Assembly: GCF_014647675.1 (NCBI RefSeq)
Contig: NZ_BMPQ01000010.1
Span: 189,304-253,303, forward strand
Length of the DNA stretch: 64,000 bases
Direction of reading: 5' to 3'
Source: Streptomyces flaveus
Lineage (GTDB): Bacteria > Actinomycetota > Actinomycetes > Streptomycetales > Streptomycetaceae
Made by a program: the position numbers and the translations under genes. Below the pieces are notes generated by a model. It saw only the letters and a program-made list of their open reading frames with translations. It made no database searches and was not told the origin of the DNA. The number at the start of each line of letters is the position of its first letter. Within the stretch, counting starts at the first letter, position 1. This document shows, piece by piece, positions 50,786-59,475 of this stretch.

Positions 50786-51244
50786 ATGGCGATCGAGGTT
50801 GGGACCAAGGCGCCGGAGTTCGAGTTGAAGGACAACCACGGGGCCACCGTGGCGCTCTCCCAGTTCCGCGGAGCGAAGAACGTGGTGCTGCTCTTCTATC
50901 CCTTCGCCTTCACCGGCGTGTGCACCGGCGAGCTGTGTGCCCTGCGCGACAACCTGCCGAAGTTCTCCGAGCGCGACACCCAGCTGCTCGCCGTGTCCAA
51001 CGACTCCATCCACACGCTGCGCGTCTTCGGTGAGCAGGAGGAACTGGAGTACCCGCTGCTGTCCGACTTCTGGCCGCACGGCGAGGTCTCGCGTGCGTAC
51101 GGCGTCTTCGACGAGGACAAGGGCTGCGCGGTGCGCGGGACCTTCATCATCGACAAGGAGGGCGTCGTCCGCTGGACCGTCGTGAACGGGCTGCCGGACG
51201 CGCGTGACCTGAACGAGTACGTGAAGGCGCTGGACACTCTGTGA
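50786..51244 (+). CDS. Peroxiredoxin, AhpE/thiol-specific type
   Basis: The 152-residue enzyme reduces peroxides. The peroxidatic Cys46 lies in AFTGVCTGELC, with Cys51 five residues after it, and RTFIIDKEG-like GTFIIDKEGVVRW is conserved. The thioredoxin fold is complete. ATG 50786 follows AGGAAGGGATGGCAGG. It stands at the head of the Ter stress gene group, which fits an oxidative-stress role. Confidence 0.92.
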   Translation: MAIEVGTKAPEFELKDNHGATVALSQFRGAKNVVLLFYPFAFTGVCTGELCALRDNLPKFSERDTQLLAVSNDSIHTLRVFGEQEELEYPLLSDFWPHGEVSRAYGVFDEDKGCAVRGTFIIDKEGVVRWTVVNGLPDARDLNEYVKALDTL

Positions 51245-51357
51245 TTCTTCGGGCGCAGGGCCTGCGTCAACAGGGAACCCCTCACTAGGATCGACACGTT
51301 GATCCGATAGCAACGCACTACGGGGCACCCCGCCCCTGGACACGAATGGGAGGACTC

Positions 51358-51933
51358 GTGGGAGTCAGCCTCAGCAAGGGCGGCAACGTATCGCTTTCCA
51401 AGGAGGCGCCTGGCCTTACCGCGGTCATCGTCGGTCTGGGGTGGGACGTCCGCACCACCACCGGCACCGACTTCGACCTCGACGCCAGCGCCATCCTGAC
51501 GAACGCGGAGGGCAAGGTCAGCAGCGACGCCAACTTCGTGTTCTTCAACAACCTCAAGAGCCAGGACGGCTCGGTCGAGCACACCGGTGACAACCTCACC
51601 GGTGAGGGTGAGGGCGACGACGAGCAGATCAAGGTCAATCTCGCCGGTGTACCGGCGGACGTGGAGAAGATCGTGTTCCCGGTCTCGATCTACGACGCCG
51701 AGAACCGCCAGCAGTCGTTCGGCCAGGTCCGCAACGCGTTCATCCGCGTGGTGAACCAGGCGGGCGGCGCGGAGATCGCGCGGTACGACCTCTCCGAGGA
51801 CGCCTCGACGGAGACCGCGATGGTCTTCGGCGAGCTGTACCGTCACGGTGCGGAGTGGAAGTTCCGCGCCATCGGCCAGGGCTACGCCTCGGGCCTGCGC
51901 GGCATCGCGCAGGACTTCGGCGTCAACGTCTGA
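51358..51933 (+). CDS. TerD-family stress protein 1
   Basis: The 191-residue calcium-binding TerD protein opens GVSLSKGGNVSLSKEAPGLT and carries FDLDASA, DNLTGEGEGDDE and ARYDLSEDASTETAM, whose acidic residues form the calcium sites. GTG 51358 is chosen for GGAGGACTC. Ter proteins protect against tellurite and several other stresses and may report metal status. A second, closely similar copy follows by 125 bp, an evident tandem duplication. Confidence 0.94.
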   Translation: MGVSLSKGGNVSLSKEAPGLTAVIVGLGWDVRTTTGTDFDLDASAILTNAEGKVSSDANFVFFNNLKSQDGSVEHTGDNLTGEGEGDDEQIKVNLAGVPADVEKIVFPVSIYDAENRQQSFGQVRNAFIRVVNQAGGAEIARYDLSEDASTETAMVFGELYRHGAEWKFRAIGQGYASGLRGIAQDFGVNV

Positions 51934-52058
51934 GCCTTTTCGGTTCCTGTCGCAGAGGGCAGGACCTGCCGCTTCACCTCCCGTCCGGCGTCGCACACCA
52001 CTAGTGCGGCGCCGGACGCGCTCGACAACTGAAGGCTTGACCGGGGAGGAACAGAAAC

Positions 52059-52634
52059 ATGGGCGTCACGCTCGCCAAGGGGGGCAATGTCTCCCTCTCC
52101 AAGGCCGCACCGAATCTCACGCAGGTGTTGATCGGGCTCGGCTGGGATGCGCGCTCCACCACCGGAGCCGACTTCGACCTCGACGCCAGCGCACTGCTGT
52201 GCAACTCGGGGCGGGTGCTCGGCGACGAGTGGTTCATCTTCTACAACCAGCTCAAGAGTCCGGACGGCTCGGTCGAGCACACCGGGGACAACCTCACGGG
52301 TGAGGGCGAGGGCGACGACGAGTCCATCCTGATCGACCTCTCCAAGGTGCCCGCCAACGTCGACAAGATCATCTTCCCGGTCTCGATCCACGACGCCGAC
52401 AACCGCGGCCAGACCTTCGGCCAGGTCAGCAACGCCTTCATCCGCGTCGTCAACCAGGCCGACGGCCAGGAACTGGCCCGCTACGACCTCTCCGAGGACG
52501 CCTCCACGGAGACCGCGATGATCTTCGGTGAGGTCTACCGATATGGCGCGGAATGGAAGTTCCGAGCCGTGGGACAGGGGTACGCGTCGGGGCTGCGGGG
52601 CATCGCTCTAGACTTCGGAGTCAACGTTTCGTAA
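52059..52634 (+). CDS. TerD-family stress protein 2
   Basis: The 191-residue product is a near twin of the preceding TerD, with GVTLAKGGNVSLSKAAPNLT, FDLDASA and DNLTGEGEGDDE. The calcium-site acids are all kept, while loop residues such as LLCNSGRVLGDEWF differ, so the copies may have distinct partners. GGGGAGGAACAGAAAC precedes the ATG. The DUF475 gene follows by 49 bp. Confidence 0.94.
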   Translation: MGVTLAKGGNVSLSKAAPNLTQVLIGLGWDARSTTGADFDLDASALLCNSGRVLGDEWFIFYNQLKSPDGSVEHTGDNLTGEGEGDDESILIDLSKVPANVDKIIFPVSIHDADNRGQTFGQVSNAFIRVVNQADGQELARYDLSEDASTETAMIFGEVYRYGAEWKFRAVGQGYASGLRGIALDFGVNVS

Positions 52635-52683
52635 AGCCGCGCGCGGCGCGGGGGAGACCCGTACACAGATGATTGGGTAGCCA

Positions 52684-53829
52684 GTGGTTCTGAAAACCTT
52701 CGGCTGGTCGTTCGCGGTCACCGCGCTCGGCCTGGTCGCAGCGGTGCTGTTCGGCGGATGGGGCGCGTTCGGGGTCGTGCTGATCCTGTCCATCCTCGAG
52801 ATCTCGCTGTCCTTCGACAACGCGGTGGTCAACGCCGGAATTCTGAAGAAGATGAACGCCTTCTGGCAGAAGATCTTCCTCACCGTCGGCATTCTGATCG
52901 CCGTCTTCGGAATGCGGCTCGTCTTCCCCGTGGTGATCGTGGCGGTCAGCGCCTCGCTCGGCCCCATCGAGGCCGTCGACCTGGCGCTGAACAACCCGGA
53001 CCGCTATGAAGAGTTGGTGACCGACGCCCACCCGTCGATCGCGGCCTTCGGCGGTATGTTCCTGTTGATGATCTTCCTCGACTTCATCTTCGAGGACCGT
53101 GACATCAAGTGGCTGGGCTGGCTCGAGCGTCCGCTGGCCAAGCTCGGCAAGGTCGACATGCTCTCGGCCTGCATCGCGCTGATCGTCCTGCTGGGCGTCT
53201 CGCTGACCTTCGCCAAGAACGCGCACCTGCACGCCGGGCACGCCGACAAGGCGGAAACGGTGCTGCTCTCCGGCGTCGCCGGTCTCATCACATACATGGT
53301 GGTGGGCGGTCTCTCCGGCTTCTTCGAGAATCGGCTCGAGGAATCGGAAGAGCGCGAGCACGAAGCGGAAGAGGAGGCCAAGAAGGCCGGCAAGCCGGTC
53401 TCCGCGGTGGCGATGGCCGGCAAGGCGGCCTTCTTCATGTTCCTCTACCTGGAGGTCCTGGACGCCTCGTTCTCCTTCGACGGTGTCATCGGCGCCTTCG
53501 CCATCACCAACGACATCGTGCTGATGGCCCTCGGCCTCGGTATCGGCGCCATGTACGTCCGGTCGCTCACCGTCTATCTGGTCCGCGAGGGCACGCTCGA
53601 CGACTACGTCTACCTGGAGCACGGCGCGCACTACGCGATCGGCGCGCTCGCCGCGATCCTGCTGATCACCATCCAGTACGAGATCAACGAGATCATCACC
53701 GGTCTCATCGGCGTCGTCCTGATCGGCTGGTCCTTCTGGTCCTCGGTCCGCCGCAACCGCGCACTGGCGGCAGCAGAGGGAAAAGCTGACGCCTCGGACG
53801 ACAAGGCAGAAGTCTCGTCCGGGGTGTGA
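52684..53829 (+). CDS. DUF475/TerC-like integral membrane protein
   Basis: The 381-residue protein has about nine transmembrane segments. SILEISLSFDNAVVNAGIL and FLEVLDASFSFDGVIGAFA are twin motifs of the DUF475 family, whose buried acids resemble the metal site of TerC. A charged loop (ESEEREHEAEEEAKKA, about 220-238) divides the halves. DUF475 proteins usually accompany TerD genes and are thought to export metal ions or to organise the Ter complex. The GTG start has only a weak ribosome site, so coupling to terD is possible. Confidence 0.9.
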   Translation: MVLKTFGWSFAVTALGLVAAVLFGGWGAFGVVLILSILEISLSFDNAVVNAGILKKMNAFWQKIFLTVGILIAVFGMRLVFPVVIVAVSASLGPIEAVDLALNNPDRYEELVTDAHPSIAAFGGMFLLMIFLDFIFEDRDIKWLGWLERPLAKLGKVDMLSACIALIVLLGVSLTFAKNAHLHAGHADKAETVLLSGVAGLITYMVVGGLSGFFENRLEESEEREHEAEEEAKKAGKPVSAVAMAGKAAFFMFLYLEVLDASFSFDGVIGAFAITNDIVLMALGLGIGAMYVRSLTVYLVREGTLDDYVYLEHGAHYAIGALAAILLITIQYEINEIITGLIGVVLIGWSFWSSVRRNRALAAAEGKADASDDKAEVSSGV

Positions 53830-53858
53830 CACCCCTCCCGGTGAGGAACGCTTTGAGG

Positions 53859-53894
53859 CGGGGCGGTCACGAGGAAGTCCTCATGGCCGCCCCG
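53859..53894 (+). terminator. Terminator after the DUF475 gene
   Basis: CGGGGCGG (53859-53866) and CCGCCCCG (53887-53894) pair, with an inner GAGGA-AG-TCCTC hairpin, 29 bp after the stop. Confidence 0.65.
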
Positions 53895-53956
53895 TCGTCG
53901 TATCCGTTGTATTCGTCTGTTGTCCGTCGGGGTGAACACCTAACCGTGGGGGTGGA

Positions 53957-54697
53957 ATGAGCTTCTGGGACGGTCTGTGGCGTGGTGGGCGATCGACGCA
54001 GTTCGATTCGGGGAGCGCGGCGACCAACGCCATCACGCTGACCAAGCGGAACCAGTCGGTCTCGCTCACCAAACAGGGCGCGGCCACCGGCAATCTGCGT
54101 GTCAACCTGTCCTGGCGGATGCGCACCTCCGACATAGGCGGCGGCCGGCGCAGCAGCCTGCTGCGCCACCCCTTCCAGGCGTTCAAGCCCGAAGTGGTGC
54201 AGGCGCACACCGAGAGCATGGTCAACGTCGACCTCGACCTGGGGTGCCTGTACGAGCTGACGGACGGCACCAAGGGCGTCGTACAGCCGCTGGGCAGCTT
54301 CTACGGAGAGCTCAACGGACCGCCGTACGTGAAACTCAGCGGCGACGACCGCTTCGGCTCGGGCTCGGGCGAGACGATCTTCATCAACCTCGACCACCGG
54401 GAGCAGATCAAGCGGCTCCTGGTCTTCGTCTACATCTACGACCAGACCCCGGCCTTCGACCGTACGCACGCCATCGTGACTCTCTACCCGAGCAACGGCC
54501 CGCGGATCGAGGTCGGCCTCGACGAGCGCCACCCGCAGGCCCGTTCCTGCGCGGTGGTCATGATCGAGAACGTCAAGAACGAGCTGATCGTGCGGCGTGA
54601 GGTGAAGTTCGTGTACGGGTTCCAGGCCGAACTCGACCGGCTGTACGGGTGGGGGCTTCAGTGGGGCCGCGGTTACAAGGCGAAGGCCGACCGTTGA
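53957..54697 (+). CDS. TerA-like tellurium-resistance protein
   Basis: The 246-residue protein combines a TerD-related beta sandwich with a divergent N-terminus (SFWDGLWRGG). ITLTKRNQSVSLTKQGAATG, VNVDLDLGCLYELTDGTKG and FDRTHAIVTLYPSNGPRIEVGLD resemble TerA. It is part of the Ter cluster and probably interacts with the TerD proteins at the membrane. A GGTGGA box precedes the ATG. Confidence 0.82.
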   Translation: MSFWDGLWRGGRSTQFDSGSAATNAITLTKRNQSVSLTKQGAATGNLRVNLSWRMRTSDIGGGRRSSLLRHPFQAFKPEVVQAHTESMVNVDLDLGCLYELTDGTKGVVQPLGSFYGELNGPPYVKLSGDDRFGSGSGETIFINLDHREQIKRLLVFVYIYDQTPAFDRTHAIVTLYPSNGPRIEVGLDERHPQARSCAVVMIENVKNELIVRREVKFVYGFQAELDRLYGWGLQWGRGYKAKADR

Positions 54698-54743
54698 GCA
54701 CCGCTCTCCCAAAGCGGGTGTGTCGGCGACGAAGCGGTGCTCA
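54695..54743. terminator. Bidirectional terminator overlapping both stop codons
   Basis: TGAGCACCGCT (54695-54705) and AGCGGTGCTCA (54733-54743) are perfect 11-bp arms. The left arm contains the stop of the TerA-like gene, the right arm the stop of the convergent TerD gene. Confidence 0.7.
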
Positions 54744-55586
54744 CCGCCCGACGAACTGCGGCCCCTGCGGCGGCAGCCTGAACTCCGGGTCGGGCATGGC
54801 CGGGACCGGGTGCGGATAGCCGTACGCCGGCTGGGCGGTCGCCGCGGCGGGCTGGGGTGGGGCGGCTTGCGGATAGGCGTACGAGCCCGGGGAGGCCGGC
54901 TGCGGATAGCCGTACGCCGGCTGGGTCGCGGACTCCGGGGGGTAGCCGTAGGCGGGCTGCGAGGGTTGCTGGGGCAGACCGGAGGCGGCGGGCTGCTCGG
55001 GCGGCAGCGGCGCCGAGTTGCCCGCGGACGCGGGCTCGGACTCGGACTCGTCCACCTCGATTCCGAAGTCGCCCGCCAGACCCTCGATGCCGTTCGCATA
55101 GCCCTCGCCGAGCGCCCGGAACTTCCAGCCCTCCCCGCGCCGGTACAGCTCACCGCAGATCAGCGCGGTCTCCTCGCCGGTCTCCGGCTTGATGTCGAAG
55201 TACGCCAGCGGCTCACCGTCCGCGAGGGCGGCGTCGTACAGCAGGATCCGCAGGGCGCGGACGCGGTCGAAGGTTTCGCCCTCCGCCGAGGCGACCAGGA
55301 GGATCCGCGTCACGGCCTTTTCGACGCCCGCCAGATCCGACTGGATCGTCTCGGTGAGCCCCTCGGCGACCCGCTTCTTGCCGAGCCGCCAGACCATGCC
55401 CGAGGGATGCCGGGGCTGGTTGTAGAAGACGAAGTCCTCGTCGGATCGCACACGATCGTCGGGCCCGAGGAGCAGCGCCGAGGCGTCCACGTCGGGAACG
55501 CCCGGCCCCGGCGCCCAGCGCAGCACGGACCGTACCGCCTTGGCGTTCAGCGGTACGTTCGACCCCTTCAGCATCGCGTGCGTCAT
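54741..55586 (-). CDS. TerD protein with Tyr/Pro-rich repeat tail
   Basis: The 281-residue protein has a TerD domain (about 1-175: VDASALLLGPDDRV, DFVFYNQPRHPSG, EETALICGELYRRGEGWKFR) and a tail of about 100 residues rich in Gln, Pro, Ala and Tyr. QPAYGYP occurs three times with degenerate SYAYPQ and SGLPQQP units. The tail is probably disordered and could bind a partner or phase-separate. Some acids of the first calcium site are altered compared with the two upstream TerD copies. It points toward the TerA-like gene. Confidence 0.88.
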   Translation of the reverse strand: MTHAMLKGSNVPLNAKAVRSVLRWAPGPGVPDVDASALLLGPDDRVRSDEDFVFYNQPRHPSGMVWRLGKKRVAEGLTETIQSDLAGVEKAVTRILLVASAEGETFDRVRALRILLYDAALADGEPLAYFDIKPETGEETALICGELYRRGEGWKFRALGEGYANGIEGLAGDFGIEVDESESEPASAGNSAPLPPEQPAASGLPQQPSQPAYGYPPESATQPAYGYPQPASPGSYAYPQAAPPQPAAATAQPAYGYPHPVPAMPDPEFRLPPQGPQFVGR

Positions 55587-55794
55587 GCGGTCATCCTGCC
55601 TTCTCGATCCTGGTCACGACAATGCGGGGGTGCGCCCCGGCCCGTTCGGTGTGAGGCTGGAGGATATGGCTGTATTCGGCTGTGTTCGTCTGCGTAACCT
55701 GAATTTCATGCCGGGTGGGAACCCCGGACATGGGTCTCTACGTACTATTACCGGCCACATATCGTCAGGCCGATCAGCCGCTCCGGGGAGTCTT

Positions 55795-56961
55795 ATGCGT
55801 CATTTCGGGCACATCGCTCCGGAGGTGCGGCAGCGCCTCTTCCACCAGGAACCCTGCGTCTTCACCGCGGAATCCCCGGCCCGGATGCTCTCCGTGGCCC
55901 TCGGCGCCACGCTGTACAGCCCCGCGACCAGACCGCGGCTGGCCGAGGACATCGTGAAGCAGATCGACCGCGGCGTCGTCTCGATGGTGCTGTGCCTGGA
56001 GGACTCCATAGACGACTCGGAGGTTCCGGGTGCCGAGGAGAACCTGGTCCGGCAGTTCGGGGTCCTGGCCGATGGCTGTCCGGATATGGAGCTGCCGCTG
56101 CTGTTCGTCCGCGTCCGTACGCCGGAGCAGATCCCGGACCTCGTCCAGCGGCTCGGCGGCTCGGCCCGGCTGCTGTCCGGTTTCGTACTGCCGAAGTTCA
56201 CCGAAGAGCGGGGCGTACCGTTCCTGGAGGCGCTCACCGCGTCCGAGGCCGCGAGCGGGCGGCGGCTGTTCGCCATGCCCGTCCTCGAATCGCCGGACCT
56301 GCTGTACCGCGAGTCGCGCGTGGACACCCTGGCGGGAATCTTCCGCGCCGTCGACAAGTACCGCGACCGCGTTCTCGCGCTCAGGCTCGGCGTCACCGAC
56401 TTCTGCTCCTCGTACGGGCTGCGCCGGGCGCCCGACATGACCGCGTACGACGTACAGATCGTGGCCTCCGTGATCGCCGACGTGGTGAACGTGCTGGGAC
56501 GGGCCGACGGCACCGGATTCACGGTTACGGGGCCCGTGTGGGAGTACTTCCGGGTCCAGGAGCGCATGTTCAAGCCGCAACTGCGCCGCAGCCCCTTCAC
56601 CCCGGAGGCCGAGGACCTGCGCAACGCACTGATCGAGCACGACATGGACGGGCTGCTGCGCGAGATCTCCCTCGACCGCGCCAACGGTCTGCTCGGCAAG
56701 ACCTGCATCCACCCCTCGCACGTACTGCCCGTGCACGCCCTGTCCGTGGTCAGCCACGAGGAGTACAGCGACGCCCAGGACATACTGCGTCCGGAGCGTG
56801 GCGGCGGAGGCGTCCTGCGGTCCGCGTACACGAACAAGATGAACGAGGTGAAGCCGCACCGCGCCTGGGCCGAGCGCACCCTGCAGCGCGCCGAGGTCTT
56901 CGGCGTCGCGAACGAGGACATCGGCTTCGTGGAGCTGCTCGCCGCCGGGCTGCCTGGCTGA
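55795..56961 (+). CDS. HpcH/HpaI (CitE-like) aldolase/lyase of the Ter module
   Basis: The 388-residue protein has the TIM-barrel CitE pattern LCLEDSIDD (about 65-73), LFVRVRTPEQI, GFVLPKF, MPVLESPDLLYRE and LRLGVTDFCSSYGLRR, with metal-binding Glu/Asp residues. CitE-like enzymes split or make C-C bonds of acyl-CoA or keto-acids. In Ter operons such a gene belongs to a predicted nucleoside-like metabolite pathway with the PRTase and HAD proteins. ATG 55795 (GGGGAG upstream) is preferred over the longer reading. Confidence 0.88.
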   Translation: MRHFGHIAPEVRQRLFHQEPCVFTAESPARMLSVALGATLYSPATRPRLAEDIVKQIDRGVVSMVLCLEDSIDDSEVPGAEENLVRQFGVLADGCPDMELPLLFVRVRTPEQIPDLVQRLGGSARLLSGFVLPKFTEERGVPFLEALTASEAASGRRLFAMPVLESPDLLYRESRVDTLAGIFRAVDKYRDRVLALRLGVTDFCSSYGLRRAPDMTAYDVQIVASVIADVVNVLGRADGTGFTVTGPVWEYFRVQERMFKPQLRRSPFTPEAEDLRNALIEHDMDGLLREISLDRANGLLGKTCIHPSHVLPVHALSVVSHEEYSDAQDILRPERGGGGVLRSAYTNKMNEVKPHRAWAERTLQRAEVFGVANEDIGFVELLAAGLPG

Positions 56962-57024
56962 CCGGTCTGTCCGGCCGAGCACAGGATTTAGCCGCCGGGT
57001 TCTCCGGCCGAACACAGGGATTAA

Positions 57025-59475
57025 ATGGAAAACGTGGTGTGGACAGGTACCTGGGTCGCCGAGCGGCTCGGCGTCGAGCTCGTCGGTGACGAGAAGCTGA
57101 GCGAGCTGCTTGGACTTGCCCTGCGGCGCAACCCCAAGCGCGCGCATCTGCTGGTGTCGAACGTGCTGGGCAAGCACGTACCGCAGAGCCCGCGCAGGGT
57201 GTGGCAGGCCGGGTACGAACTGGGCCACCGGGTGCGTGAACTGCTCGGCGACGCAGCGGCGAGCCGTGCCGTGGTGCTCGGCTACGCGGAGACGGCGACG
57301 GGCCTCGGCCACTCGGTCGCGGACGGCCTGGGCCTCGCGCCCTACCTGCACTCGACGCGGCGCCCCGTCGAGGGAGTCGAGCGCGCGGGCGGCTTCGAGG
57401 AGTCCCACTCGCACGCCACTTCGCATCTGCTGCTGCCGGAGAAGCCCGGGCTGCTCGCGGGCGACGGTGCGCTGGTCCTCGTGGACGACGAGTTCTCCAC
57501 GGGCAACACGGTGCTCAACACGATCCGCGCGCTGCACGAGCGCTACCCGCGCGGGCACTACGTGATCGTCGCGCTCGTCGACATGCGCTCCCCGGCCGAC
57601 CAGGGCCGCCTCGACGCGTTCGCCCGCGAGATCGGCGCGCGCGTGGACCTGGTGGCGGCGGCCTCGGGGACGGTTCGGCTGCCTGACGGCGTACTGGAGA
57701 AGGGGCAGGCACTGGTCGCCGAGTACGAGACATCCGCAGAACAGCTGCCGGGGCTTGCGGAGCACGGCACCGTCGCGCGCGTGGAGCTCGGCTGGCCGCA
57801 CGACCTGCCCGATGGCGGCCGGCACGGCTTCACCCCCGAGCACCGCATACGCCTGGAGGACGCCCTGCCCGCCATGGCCGCGCGGCTCGCGGGCGCGCTG
57901 CCGGGCGGGGCGCGCCGCGTACTCGTCCTCGGCTTCGAGGAGTTGATGTACGCGCCGCTGCGGCTCGGCGTCGCACTGGAGGAGCTGACCGACGCCGAAG
58001 TCCGCTACTCCACCACGACCCGTTCCCCCGTCCTCGCCGTCGACGACCCCGGCTACGCGATCCGCAGCCGTCTCGTCTTCCCCGCCCACGACCAGCCGGG
58101 CGACGGCCCCGGCGAGCGCTACGCCTACAACGTCGCGGGCGCCGGATTCGACGCCGTCGTCGCTGTGGTCGACTCGGTCGCCGACACACCCGAACTGCAC
58201 GCCCCGGACGGCCTGTTGGCGCGGCTCGCCGCCCACACCCCGAGCGTGCTGCTCGCAGTCGTCCCCTCCTACATACCGTCGTACGCCCCCACCCCGCAGC
58301 TGTCCGAAAGGCCCTCCATGCTGCCCGAGCCCCTTCGCGGCCCCGACTTCTCCTCATACGCCCCTGACGAGGTCGGCTGGCTGCTCCAGGACCTCTCGGA
58401 CGTGACGCTGGAGGCGCCGACGGAGGAGCGCGAGGAAGCGATCCAGAGCGGGGGCGCGCACTACGCGGAGTCGCTGCCGGTGGAGTACCAGCCGAGCGAC
58501 CGGTACCAGGAACTGTTCCGCGCCGCGCTGGACACCTCGGCCGTGCGCATCGCCCAGGCGGCGGGCGCCGTCACCGAGACCGTGCTGGCGGAGCGGTCGC
58601 CGCGCCCCGTCCTCGTGTCGCTCGCCCGCGCCGGCACCCCCATCGGCATCCTGATGCGCCGCTGGGCCAAGCACCGGCACGGGCTGGGCCTCCCTCATTA
58701 CGCCGTCTCCATCGTGCGCGGGCGCGGCATCGACGCCAACGCGCTGCGCTGGCTGGCCGCCCACCACGACCCGGCCGACATCGTCTTCGTGGACGGCTGG
58801 ACCGGCAAGGGCGCCATCACCCGCGAACTCGCCCAGGCCATCGAGGAGTTCGAGGCCTCCGACGGCATCACCGGCTTCGACCCGGAGATCGCGGTGCTCG
58901 CCGACCCCGGCTCCTGCGTACGCACCTACGGCACCCGCGAGGACTTCCTCATCCCCTCCGCCTGCCTCAACTCGACGGTCTCCGGGCTCATTTCGCGTAC
59001 GGTGCTAAGGGCCGACCTGGTCGGAGAGCATGACTTCCACGGCGCGAAGTTCTACCGCGAGCTCGCCGGCGCGGACGTCTCCGTCGACTTCCTGGACGCC
59101 ATCTCCGACCGCTTCGACGAGGTCGGCGACACGGTCGACACCCTGGTCAAGGAACTGCTCTCCATGGACCGCAGCCCGAGCTGGGAGGGCTGGGCGGCTG
59201 TCGAGCGGATCAGCGAGGAGTACGGCATCCATGACGTGAACCTCGTCAAGCCGGGCGTCGGCGAGACGACCCGCGTACTGCTGCGCCGCGTCCCGTGGAA
59301 GATCCTCGCCCGCGCGGGAGCGGGCGCCGACCTGGCTCACGTACGCCTGCTCGCCGAGCAGCGGGGCGTGCCCGTCGAGGAGGTGGCCGAACTCCCGTAC
59401 ACCTGCGTCGGGTTGATCCACCCCAAGTACACGCGCGGGGCGACCGGCGCCGACGGCAAGACGGTGACGGTCTGA
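57025..59475 (+). CDS. PRTase-TRSP-StiP-PELOTA fusion protein
   Basis: The 816-residue protein joins four parts. The first is a phosphoribosyltransferase (about 1-240) with PRPP-binding LVLVDDEFSTGNT (about 151-163). The second is a TRSP domain (about 250-420) bearing the naming tetrad in TTTRSPV. The third is a StiP-like domain (about 440-700; SLARAGTPIGILMRRW, VDGWTGKGAITRELAQAI). The last is a PELOTA RNA-binding-like C-terminus (about 730-800). These domains are known from Ter operons, where they are often split over two genes and are predicted to make a nucleoside-like product. The HAD gene overlaps its stop, so the two are cotranslated. Confidence 0.83.
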   Translation: MENVVWTGTWVAERLGVELVGDEKLSELLGLALRRNPKRAHLLVSNVLGKHVPQSPRRVWQAGYELGHRVRELLGDAAASRAVVLGYAETATGLGHSVADGLGLAPYLHSTRRPVEGVERAGGFEESHSHATSHLLLPEKPGLLAGDGALVLVDDEFSTGNTVLNTIRALHERYPRGHYVIVALVDMRSPADQGRLDAFAREIGARVDLVAAASGTVRLPDGVLEKGQALVAEYETSAEQLPGLAEHGTVARVELGWPHDLPDGGRHGFTPEHRIRLEDALPAMAARLAGALPGGARRVLVLGFEELMYAPLRLGVALEELTDAEVRYSTTTRSPVLAVDDPGYAIRSRLVFPAHDQPGDGPGERYAYNVAGAGFDAVVAVVDSVADTPELHAPDGLLARLAAHTPSVLLAVVPSYIPSYAPTPQLSERPSMLPEPLRGPDFSSYAPDEVGWLLQDLSDVTLEAPTEEREEAIQSGGAHYAESLPVEYQPSDRYQELFRAALDTSAVRIAQAAGAVTETVLAERSPRPVLVSLARAGTPIGILMRRWAKHRHGLGLPHYAVSIVRGRGIDANALRWLAAHHDPADIVFVDGWTGKGAITRELAQAIEEFEASDGITGFDPEIAVLADPGSCVRTYGTREDFLIPSACLNSTVSGLISRTVLRADLVGEHDFHGAKFYRELAGADVSVDFLDAISDRFDEVGDTVDTLVKELLSMDRSPSWEGWAAVERISEEYGIHDVNLVKPGVGETTRVLLRRVPWKILARAGAGADLAHVRLLAEQRGVPVEEVAELPYTCVGLIHPKYTRGATGADGKTVTV

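Noticed and set aside
55774..58236. 820-residue minus-strand open frame
   Set aside because: Antisense to the CitE-like and PRTase genes; His/Arg/Val-rich shadow.
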